The notes under the pieces are model-generated. The model was not told the origin of the DNA. It worked only from the letters and a program-made list of their open reading frames with translations, and made no database searches. Made by a program: the position numbers and the translations under genes. 54,931 nt of DNA from Acidimicrobiaceae bacterium (GTDB lineage Bacteria; Actinomycetota; Acidimicrobiia; Acidimicrobiales; RAAP-2): positions 1 to 54,931 of the forward strand of contig PLWZ01000060.1 of assembly GCA_003151235.1 (NCBI GenBank), read 5' to 3'. The stretch's first letter is position 1, and each line of letters starts with the position of its first letter. Below are positions 43,390-50,499 of this stretch, piece by piece.

Positions 43390-43616
43390 ACGGCAGGCGT
43401 CATCTGCCCTATCCGGCGCCCACTCTGGTCTGAATCAGCCAAAACTGCGTTCTCGGCGCTAAATGGGTGGGGCCCGAACGGGCAATTGTTGATCAATCCA
43501 AGCCCGTCCCCAACACGAAGTGGGCACCGTACTCTTTTGGTCACCTCCCCGTAGTGGCCACCCGGGTGACCATGAGCCACTGTCTTTAGGCACGCGCGTG
43601 CCAAAATGGCAATCAA
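43390..43616 (+). promoter_or_regulatory. Structured 227-bp leader between the two sortase genes
   Basis: No gene is seen. Three inverted repeats lie in tandem: a stem with ACGGGC/GCCCGT arms around 43470-43510, TGGTCACC (43538-43545) with GGTGACCA (43565-43572) around an inner GTGGCCAC, and the perfect 14-bp palindrome GGCACGCGCGTGCC (43589-43602) 15 bases before the ATG. It could be a terminator plus operator, or a structured 5' leader. It did not match any riboswitch consensus I could recall. Confidence 0.4.
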
Positions 43617-44786
43617 ATGGTCTACCAGGGAGACCGTGGCCGCTATTTCTACGCAGCGGTGCCACAGACGGAGACTCGACACCAGCGAATGGCGCAGGAA
43701 CGCGCCACTCGAAAGCGCGGGAATCTCCTCGTCTTTGCGGCGTTCCTACTGACCTGCTTGGGCATCGGACTCGCAGCCAACATCGGCCTGTTCTATTGGA
43801 ATTCAGAACGCGGTGGGCAACAACTCCTTCAGCAGGCAAGCCAGGAAATCGAGAGCGGATCCGCGGCAAGCCTGGCGGCGTGCGAAGGGCGGGCCCAGCT
43901 CCCGAACCCGCTCGGGATCCTGACCGCGCCAACCATCGGTCTCAGGGCTCCGGTCGTCCAGGGGACCTCCGATGCCCAACTCGACGACGCGGTGGGTCAT
44001 GAGACTGCCTCCGCGTTGCCGGCGCGCCAGGGAACCAGCGTGCTCGCTGCCCACGACGTGACCTGGTTCACCGACATCGACAACCTGTCCAATGGCCAAA
44101 TGCTCGACTACCAGAACGCGTGTGCGACCTATCAGTTCCGGGTGTTCAGCCACTCCGTGGTCACGGCCGGAACGCCGGTCTATGCCGCCCGAGGCATCCC
44201 CCAGCTGGTGCTCGTCACCTGCTGGCCCACCGACGCCCTGTTTCTCACCTCCAAGCGCTATGTGGTCTATGCGTCCCTCGCCCGCACCATCAGCAACGTG
44301 CGGGCCGCTCCACAAGCCGGGACGATCCCGTCGGGAAGCCTGACCGTGCCCGCGCCGGCTTCTCTGGTGGCCCAAGCGGCGGACCAGGGTCTTCCGCTGG
44401 GTGTCCTGCGGTTCACCGGGACACCGGCGGCAACGTGGCAGGAGAGCCCGGCACCGATCCAGGTCGAGAGTTCCGCCCTGAGCGAGTTCCGTGTCGCGCT
44501 GCTGAGCGTCGAGCAAGGCAACCAGGGTGACTGGGCGACGGTCACGGACACCGGCGGCGCGCCGTGGCCGGGCATCTCACCGCTCACGTCGGCGCAGATC
44601 GCCCACTTCAACCAGGGTGTCTCGTTGACGGTCAACGCGAACGGGAGCACGACCACCACCGTCGGCATCTCGACGGTGATCGCGCTCTCCGGTGGTTCGG
44701 CACCGGGCGTCTACAACCTGAGCATGACCGAGACGAACGCCAACGGGACCCTCGTCGTGACCGGCTGGCAACTGAGCGTCGCCTGA
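43617..44786 (+). CDS. Second sortase (class D/F-like) with a long C-terminal extension
   Basis: 389 residues. TM at about 36-58, then a divergent sortase core: ILTAPTIGLRAPVVQGTSDA, His146 in SVLAAHDVTW, Cys202 in LVLVTCWPTDALFLTSKRY and Arg214. The VTCWP pattern differs clearly from the class E neighbour. About 160 residues follow the core, beta-rich and Ser/Thr-rich with no membrane helix, so outside the cell; such an extension is rare in sortases. An internal ATG at 43689 is another possible start. Substrate specificity should differ from the first sortase. Confidence 0.85.
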   Translation: MVYQGDRGRYFYAAVPQTETRHQRMAQERATRKRGNLLVFAAFLLTCLGIGLAANIGLFYWNSERGGQQLLQQASQEIESGSAASLAACEGRAQLPNPLGILTAPTIGLRAPVVQGTSDAQLDDAVGHETASALPARQGTSVLAAHDVTWFTDIDNLSNGQMLDYQNACATYQFRVFSHSVVTAGTPVYAARGIPQLVLVTCWPTDALFLTSKRYVVYASLARTISNVRAAPQAGTIPSGSLTVPAPASLVAQAADQGLPLGVLRFTGTPAATWQESPAPIQVESSALSEFRVALLSVEQGNQGDWATVTDTGGAPWPGISPLTSAQIAHFNQGVSLTVNANGSTTTTVGISTVIALSGGSAPGVYNLSMTETNANGTLVVTGWQLSVA

Positions 44787-44917
44787 GGCCGCATCCGGGA
44801 GCAGAACGCGGCCCCCGCCCGGGCAACCGACGCGCGAGTGGGTCGTCGACCCGGACGTGCGGTATGGGGTGCATCGGGGCCGGCCGGGGCCGGGTGATGT
44901 ACCGGTTTGTGATGTAT

Positions 44918-44938
44918 CGAGGGCGGCGGGCGCCCTCG
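44918..44938. terminator. GC-rich hairpin between convergent genes
   Basis: CGAGGGCG (44918-44925) and CGCCCTCG (44931-44938) form a perfect 8-bp stem with a 5-base loop between the ends of the second sortase and the facing surface-protein gene. There is no U tract on either side, so it would work, if at all, as the L-shaped/I-type terminator common in high-GC actinobacteria. Confidence 0.45.
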
Positions 44939-44954
44939 CCTTACCGGATCGGGG

Positions 44955-45743
44955 CTAGGCGACCCGACGGCGGCGGCGCCAGACGATCGTCCCGAAGACG
45001 ACCAACCCAGACAGGACCAAGAGGCCTGCCAGCAGACCCTCGCCCAGGAACGGCTTCCCGGTCACGACGCTCGTCGCACCGGAAATCGCTGGGGTCGCCG
45101 CGCTGGGCGATGCCGGCGATGCCGGCGATGCCGGCGATGCCGGCGATGCCGGTGTCGTCGTCGGCGTGGTCGTCGTGGCGGCCGAAGATATGACCGCGAA
45201 GTTCGGGTCGTTCGTGAACGTGACCGTCGCAGTGCCGGCCGCCACAGTGGCACCCGAGACCGTCGTTGTCTGCCCGGGCGCCGTCACCATCACGACGGTG
45301 TCGGTGGCCAGGATCGACGGGTTGGTGATCGTGAGAGAGATCGGCGGGGTGAACGGACCGGCCATCTTGACGCCGGACGACTGGTCGACGAGGGCGACGC
45401 TGAAGTCGGCCACGACCGTGTTGCCCGGGCCGGCATTGATGGTGTCCGGGATGCCGGCCGAGATTTCGACATTGGCGCCGTTGGTCGTCGCCCCGGCCGG
45501 GACCGTCACGGCAGCCGTGGCTCCGTTGGCGGAGCCCGAGAGCGTGCCTCCGGCATTGGTCACGGCCTGAGTGGTGACGATCGAGATGAACCCGGCACTC
45601 GTGGCGGACTGGGGTGGCCCGCCCGGTGGGGTGGCGGTGCCGAACGCTGCGGCGCCGGTCAGCGCCTGCGTGAGCAGGATCGCCAACACTCCGAGTGACG
45701 CAATTCCAAGACCACGTTGGGTCCGACTCCCATATGGTGACAT
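44955..45743 (-). CDS. Exported, C-terminally membrane-anchored surface protein with Ala-Ser-Pro repeat
   Basis: 262 residues. Hydrophobic signal at about 12-32 (GLGIASLGVLAILLTQALTG). A beta-rich middle follows (VTVPAGATTNGANVEISAGI, TVVADFSVALVDQSSGVKMA), then a Thr tract, five Ala-Ser-Pro units (residues about 198-212) acting as a stalk, and a C-terminal hydrophobic helix ending in RRRRR. The layout equals a sorting signal but there is no clear LPxTG. It may be held by the helix alone or use a variant motif of the neighbouring sortases. The ATG follows GATAAT at leaderless spacing. Confidence 0.8.
   Translation of the reverse strand: MSPYGSRTQRGLGIASLGVLAILLTQALTGAAAFGTATPPGGPPQSATSAGFISIVTTQAVTNAGGTLSGSANGATAAVTVPAGATTNGANVEISAGIPDTINAGPGNTVVADFSVALVDQSSGVKMAGPFTPPISLTITNPSILATDTVVMVTAPGQTTTVSGATVAAGTATVTFTNDPNFAVISSAATTTTPTTTPASPASPASPASPASPSAATPAISGATSVVTGKPFLGEGLLAGLLVLSGLVVFGTIVWRRRRRVA
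45109..45153. repeat. Five tandem copies of a 9-bp unit coding Ala-Ser-Pro
   Basis: GATGCCGGC is repeated at 45109, 45118, 45127, 45136 and 45145, the last ending in T. In the minus-strand gene this encodes a run of Ala-Ser-Pro. Near-perfect copies suggest recent slippage and possible length variation between strains. Confidence 0.9.
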
Positions 45744-46251
45744 GGGTCAATTATCGGATGTCAAGTGGTCAAAACGCCGCATTTGGGGTCCGCGTCTTGG
45801 CCGGGGTCCGGTAGTAATGTTCGCCACCTTTTGATCTGAGTCGGGGCTTCGGTGAGCTCCAGTCCTGGGGTTTCTTCGACGTCTTTCTGACTGACTCTCC
45901 GGTAACCAGAGACTCCCGGGGAGGCCTTTTCGAGCTCCCGGGTCAACTTGATGGCACGAATTCCCCCCTCTGAGCTCTCGGTTCCTCCAGCATGGCGGCG
46001 CGGGCAGACCCTGCTGATCGACCGAAATGCCCTGCACTGGAACGGGGGAACCACCCTCGGGTCAACCACTCTGCGCAGTCGTCCCGAGATCCTCGGGCTT
46101 TCACCGAACCCGCGACCGGGTCGACCACCGGGGCCAGGGCACCGCCGCGGAGAGCACGAGCCGGGCAGGGGCGTCCGTCCGCGTTGGTAGCCTCCGCCTG
46201 AGAGCCGTCCCCTGGTAGACCACGCCGGGGCGCTGGGACTAGGAGGCGTTC
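45744..46251. other. 508-bp gene-poor stretch with promoter-like and hairpin sequences
   Basis: No convincing gene is seen; short frames here lack start signals and family resemblance. On the minus strand GATAAT (45755-45750) sits six bases before the surface-protein ATG, fitting a leaderless transcript. A hairpin (minus strand CTCTGG, TTA, CCGGAG) lies around 45890-45905, with GGGAG/CTCCC arms next to it at about 45915-45945. The thiolase on the plus strand has AGGAGG just before its ATG at 46252, so its promoter must be in the right half. Confidence 0.5.
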
Positions 46252-47454
46252 ATGCCCGAAGCTGTCATCGTCGCGACCGGCCGTTCCCCCATCGGCCGTG
46301 CCAACAAGGGTTCGCTCGTCGATTGCCGGCCCGACGACCTGCTCGCCCACATCGTGACCGAGGTGCTGAAGAAGATCCCGGCGCTCGACCCGTCGACCGT
46401 GGAGGACTTCATCGTCGGGTGCGGCCAGCCGGCCGGCGAATCGGGCTACAACATCGCCCGCGTCGCCGCGGTGCTGGCCGGATTGGAGGTCCCGGGCGTG
46501 ACCGTCAACCGCTACTGCTCGTCGTCCCTCCAGACGATCAGGATGGCGGCCCACGCGATCCGGGCCGGCGAGGGGGACGTGTTCGTCGCCGCCGGCATCG
46601 AGACGGTGAGCCGCTATGCCCACGGCGCCTCGGACACCGGCCCCCACAACCCGCTCTTCGCGGACGCCGAGGCCCGCACCGCCACCCGATCCCCCGCCGT
46701 CACCGACCCGTGGACCCCGCCGGCCGGGCTCCCCGACGTGTACATCGCAATGGGTCAGACCGCCGAGAACGTGGCCGAGTTCGAGAAGGTGACCCGCCAG
46801 GAGATGGACGAGTTCGCCCTGATCTCCCAGACCAGAGCCGTCGAATCGCAGGGCAACGGATTCTTCGAACGCGAGATCATCCCCGTCACGACGCCGAGCG
46901 GCACCGTCGTGACGAAGGACGACGGTCCCCGGGCCAGCACGACACTCGAGGGGCTGTCCCAGCTGAAGCCCGTGTTCCGCGAGGGCGGCACGATCACCGC
47001 CGGCAACGCGTGCCCGCTCAACGACGGCGCGGCGGCGGTCGTGGTCATGAGCGAGACCCGCGCGGCCGAGCTCGGGATCACCCCGATGGCTCGGATCGTG
47101 GCGAGCGGCGTCTCTGCGCTCAACCCAGAGATCATGGGCCTCGGGCCGGTCGAGGCGATCCGCCAGACGCTGAAGCGGGCGGCGATGAAGATCGACGACA
47201 TCGACCTCGTCGAGATCAACGAGGCGTTCGCGGCCCAGGTGATCCCGTCGGCTCGGCATCTCGGCATCGACTGGGACAAGCTCAACGTGCGCGGCGGCGC
47301 GATCGCCCTCGGCCACCCGTTCGGCCAGACCGGGGCTCGCATCATGACGACGCTGCTCAACGCGCTGGAAGACGCCGACAAGACATTCGGACTGGAATCG
47401 ATGTGCGTGGGCGGCGGCCAGGGCATGGCCATGATCGTTGAGCGGCTCAACTGA
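46252..47454 (+). CDS. Thiolase (acetyl-CoA acyltransferase)
   Basis: 400 residues. The nucleophilic Cys89 lies in VNRYCSSSLQT. NEAFAAQV, the His in GGAIALGHPFGQTGARI and the second Cys in CVGGGQGMAMIVERLN complete the active site. It can act in beta-oxidation (degrading) or condense two acyl-CoA; the length and LSQLKPVFREGGTITAGN block are typical of the FadA/degradative side. AGGAGG precedes the ATG. Stands alone, convergent with the sugar-phosphate isomerase. Confidence 0.95.
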   Translation: MPEAVIVATGRSPIGRANKGSLVDCRPDDLLAHIVTEVLKKIPALDPSTVEDFIVGCGQPAGESGYNIARVAAVLAGLEVPGVTVNRYCSSSLQTIRMAAHAIRAGEGDVFVAAGIETVSRYAHGASDTGPHNPLFADAEARTATRSPAVTDPWTPPAGLPDVYIAMGQTAENVAEFEKVTRQEMDEFALISQTRAVESQGNGFFEREIIPVTTPSGTVVTKDDGPRASTTLEGLSQLKPVFREGGTITAGNACPLNDGAAAVVVMSETRAAELGITPMARIVASGVSALNPEIMGLGPVEAIRQTLKRAAMKIDDIDLVEINEAFAAQVIPSARHLGIDWDKLNVRGGAIALGHPFGQTGARIMTTLLNALEDADKTFGLESMCVGGGQGMAMIVERLN

Positions 47455-47466
47455 ACCACCCGGGGG

Positions 47467-48534
47467 TCAGGTCCGGAGGAAGTCCTTGAGCTCGCCCAGA
47501 ATCGGTACCGGCCCCGGGTCCACGCCGTCGCGGTCGGCGAGGTGGAGCGAGACGAAGTCGCCGACCAGCACCAGGTCGAAGAAGCGAGCCAAGGGCGTTT
47601 CGCCCTCGGCCCACACCTCGATGACGTCGGACACGACCTCGCGTTCGACCTCGGCGACCCACTCGAAGCGCCGCGCCACCTGCGGGTGCTCGTCAGACGA
47701 TCGCAGCGCGACCGCCGTGATGATCTGGCGTGTCACGTCGCCGAACTGCGCCCAGCCCGCTATCTCGTTGTGGCAGAGCTCGGGTTCGGCCGCCCACATC
47801 GCCGGAGACTTCGCGTTCTCGTTCACCTGGGTCTTCCAGCGGGACGCGGCGACCGATGTCAGCCCCTGGGCTCCGTGCACCAGCGGGATCGTCCGCCCGA
47901 TCTGACGGGCGATCTCGGCGGCGGGGCTCTCGGCGGCGATGAGCTGGTCCCGTCGACGCTTTAGCTGCGTCACCGTTTGAGCGAGCTGTTCGATCATTCC
48001 CGGGAGCAGGCCCATCCGTTCTGCCATCACGAGGAGCGGGACCGCGGTCGCACCGATGGCGGCGCGCGGTTGGGGGATCGACGACGGCACGGTCACGATC
48101 GGCGAGCCGTGCTCGGCGGCCAGGCGGGCCAGCTCCCCGTCCCCGGCAACCACGACGACCTGGGCGCCGGCCGCCCATGCGGCGGTCGTGGTCGACAGGG
48201 TCTCTTCGGTGTTCCCCGAACACGAGACCGCCATGACCAGCGAACGGGGGCCGACCCAGGTGGGGAGCTCGTAGGACTTGACCACCGACACCGGCACCCG
48301 GGACGCACCGGCCGCCGCAGCCGACAGGACGTCACCGGCGATACCGCTGCCTCCCATCCCGAGGACCACGACGGCGTCGATCGCATCGCCGTCTGGGAGG
48401 GACACAACCGAGCGAGCGGCCTCGATGGCTTCGGCGACCTGCTCGGGCAGCCCGGCCGTCACCCGCCACATCGAGAGGGAATCGACGCCGAGCGGCGAGG
48501 CGACTCCCTCCCCGCCGGTGACGGGGTGGCTCAC
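47467..48534 (-). CDS. Bifunctional phosphoglucose/phosphomannose isomerase (SIS domain)
   Basis: 355 residues. Two SIS domains: VVVLGMGGSGIAGDVLSAAA and VMAVSCSGNTEETLSTTTAA mark the first; the catalytic NENAKSPAMWAAEPELCHNE with its Glu and His marks the second, as in the actinobacterial and archaeal bifunctional enzymes. It interconverts fructose-6-P with glucose-6-P and mannose-6-P. The GTG overlaps the Trm112-like gene as GTGA; with phosphomannomutase upstream it supplies mannose-1-P for GDP-mannose. Confidence 0.92.
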   Translation of the reverse strand: MSHPVTGGEGVASPLGVDSLSMWRVTAGLPEQVAEAIEAARSVVSLPDGDAIDAVVVLGMGGSGIAGDVLSAAAAGASRVPVSVVKSYELPTWVGPRSLVMAVSCSGNTEETLSTTTAAWAAGAQVVVVAGDGELARLAAEHGSPIVTVPSSIPQPRAAIGATAVPLLVMAERMGLLPGMIEQLAQTVTQLKRRRDQLIAAESPAAEIARQIGRTIPLVHGAQGLTSVAASRWKTQVNENAKSPAMWAAEPELCHNEIAGWAQFGDVTRQIITAVALRSSDEHPQVARRFEWVAEVEREVVSDVIEVWAEGETPLARFFDLVLVGDFVSLHLADRDGVDPGPVPILGELKDFLRT

Positions 48535-48788
48535 CCCTCGGCCTTCTCCGATGGGGGTTTCCCGGTCTCGACGGCCCCACCAGACCCCGCCTTGTCGGTC
48601 AGGCGCTTGTGCTCGGCCGCGTCGACCTCGACCGACTCGTCGACCAGCATCACGGGTATCGAGTCGACCACCTTGTAGGCGCGCTTGAGCCGGGGGTTGT
48701 AGAGCAGGTCCTCATCTTCGAACCACAGAAGCGGGCCCTTGTCCTGCGGGCAGGCCAGCATCTCGATCAACAGTGGGTCCAACGGCAT
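48531..48788 (-). CDS. Trm112-like small zinc-ribbon-type protein
   Basis: 85 residues. LDPLLIEMLACPQDKGPLLW, LYNPRLKRAYKVVDSIPVML and LVDE are the Trm112/UPF0434 pattern, but only one Cys remains, so zinc binding is doubtful. In eukaryotes and archaea Trm112 activates methyltransferases; in actinobacteria the role is unknown. Lies between phosphomannomutase and the isomerase with a 4-base overlap to the latter. Confidence 0.9.
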   Translation of the reverse strand: MPLDPLLIEMLACPQDKGPLLWFEDEDLLYNPRLKRAYKVVDSIPVMLVDESVEVDAAEHKRLTDKAGSGGAVETGKPPSEKAEG

Positions 48789-48806
48789 CGGGTCCTCGTT
48801 TCTGGC

Positions 48807-50165
48807 TCAGCCGGTCAGCTTGGCCACCAGGGCCAGCACCTCGTCGACATGACGGGCACACCCGGTCTCGTCCCTCGCCTCCACATTCAGGCGGAGGAGG
48901 GGTTCGGTGTTCGACGGCCGCAGGTTGTACCACCAATCGCCGTGGTCCACCGTCAGGCCGTCCAACCGGTCAAGTGACCCTCCCAGCCCGGCCACGTGCT
49001 CGGCCACCGCCTCGACCGCGCCGACGGGATCGGCAACCTCGGTGTTGATCTCGCCCGAGTCGGCGTAGCGCCGGAAGGGGGCCAAGAGCTCGGACAGCGG
49101 CTTGGCACTCCTGCTCATGAGCTCGAGCACCAGCATCGCCGCGATGATGCCCGAGTCGGCCCCGTAATTGTCGGCGAAGTAGTAGTGGCCCGAGTGCTCG
49201 CCGCCGAAGACGGCGCCCGTCTCGGCCATCGTCTCTTTGATGAAGGAGTGACCGACCCGGGTCCTAACCCCGACACCGCCGCACTCGGCGATGACCTCGG
49301 GCACGACCTTGGAGCAGATCAGGTTGTAGAGGACGGTCGCGCCCGGATGCTTCTCGAGCATCGAGCTTGCGACGAGCGCCGTCGTCAGCGACCCCGACAC
49401 AGGCGCCGCCTTCTCGTCGACCAGAAACACCCGATCGGCGTCCCCGTCGAACGCCAGCCCGACGTCTGCGCCATGTTCGATGACCGCCGCCTGCAGGTCG
49501 ACCAGGTTCTCGGGCTGGATCGGGTCGGCGGGGTGGTTGGGGAACGTCCCATCGAGCTCGCCGAACAGGGTGGTGACGTCGAACGGTAGCGGTTCGAAGA
49601 CGAGCGGCACCACCAGTCCGCCCATGCCGTTGGCGGTGTCGGCGATCACCTTCAAGGGACGCAGCAACGAGAGGTCAACGAACGAACGAACGTGGTCCGC
49701 ATACGCGGGCAGGAGGGCGTCGTGGACCAGCTCGCCTTCGGGTCCCTCGTGCGGCGGGTGCTCGAGGTACTTCACTGCGAGCCGCTGGATCTCTGCGAGA
49801 CCGGTGTCCTGGCCAATCGGCCGCGCTCCGGCCTGGCAGAGCTTGATGCCGTTGTAGCCGGCCGGGTTGTGGGAGGCGGTGAACATCGCCCCGGGGGCGT
49901 CGAGGGTTCCAGCGGCGAAGTACAAGAAGTCGGTCGAGGCCATCCCGAGATCGACGATCGTGGTCCCGAGGGCACGGGCCCCGTCGGAGAACGCCTCGGA
50001 CAGCTCCACGCCGGACGGGCGCATGTCTCGGACCACGAGGAGGCGTTCCGCCCCGGTGAATCTGGCCACGGCCGAGCCGATGGCACGGCAGAGGTCGGCG
50101 TCGAGCTGGTCGGGAACCGTTCCGCGGATGTCGTATGCCTTGAAGACGCCTTTTGGATCGCCCAT
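48807..50165 (-). CDS. manB: Phosphomannomutase/phosphoglucomutase
   Basis: 452 residues. The active-site Ser98 is in FTASHNPAGYNGIKL, the Mg-binding DGDADR in GLAFDGDADRVFLVDEKA, the sugar-binding GGEHSGHYYF, and the phosphate-binding RPSNTEPLLRLNVEA at the end: the four motifs of the family in order. It converts mannose-6-P to mannose-1-P (often also glucose). The ATG at 50165 is directly before GDPKGVFKAYDIRG. First gene of the three-gene sugar-phosphate unit. Confidence 0.95.
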   Translation of the reverse strand: MGDPKGVFKAYDIRGTVPDQLDADLCRAIGSAVARFTGAERLLVVRDMRPSGVELSEAFSDGARALGTTIVDLGMASTDFLYFAAGTLDAPGAMFTASHNPAGYNGIKLCQAGARPIGQDTGLAEIQRLAVKYLEHPPHEGPEGELVHDALLPAYADHVRSFVDLSLLRPLKVIADTANGMGGLVVPLVFEPLPFDVTTLFGELDGTFPNHPADPIQPENLVDLQAAVIEHGADVGLAFDGDADRVFLVDEKAAPVSGSLTTALVASSMLEKHPGATVLYNLICSKVVPEVIAECGGVGVRTRVGHSFIKETMAETGAVFGGEHSGHYYFADNYGADSGIIAAMLVLELMSRSAKPLSELLAPFRRYADSGEINTEVADPVGAVEAVAEHVAGLGGSLDRLDGLTVDHGDWWYNLRPSNTEPLLRLNVEARDETGCARHVDEVLALVAKLTG

Positions 50166-50499
50166 GGCCCGGCCGAGCCTAGGCCGCCCGAACAACTGAG
50201 TTTTGGGTCGTTGGATCAGTGACTAACCCTCGACCCAGGTTGTTCGTCGAAGTCCGCGACGGAGCACGGCACCACCCGTGGCAACGCAGAGATCACCTGA
50301 AGGGTCAACCGCCGCTGCCCTCGGGTCAGCAGTTCCGGAGAGCACACTGCTGGCACTTTGGATCCCTCCGAGAAGCCAGTTGGGGCGTCGCCAAACCCCA
50401 TCATTCGCCGCCGGAACTCCCGGACCCGTCCAACTCGGCACCGCCCCAGCTCAGAAGAGGCATGAGCGGGCTGCCCCAGTCCCGGTGAGCCTCGCAATG
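50166..50499. other. 334-bp intergenic stretch without a recognised gene
   Basis: Lies between the end of the PTPS-related membrane protein and the start of manB, both on the minus strand. Short open frames on either strand look like chance frames: no ribosome site, no family resemblance. The promoter for manB should lie in its left part. No tRNA or clear terminator was found. Confidence 0.5.

Noticed and set aside
45109-45153. Short tandem repeat as a CRISPR candidate
   Set aside because: 9-bp units without spacers, inside a coding region, encoding Ala-Ser-Pro.
45761-46069. 102-codon minus-strand frame upstream of the surface protein
   Set aside because: No ribosome site or recognisable domain; overlaps promoter-like and hairpin sequences.
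50219-50488. 89-codon plus-strand frame in the gap before manB
   Set aside because: No start signal, low-complexity basic composition, no family resemblance.
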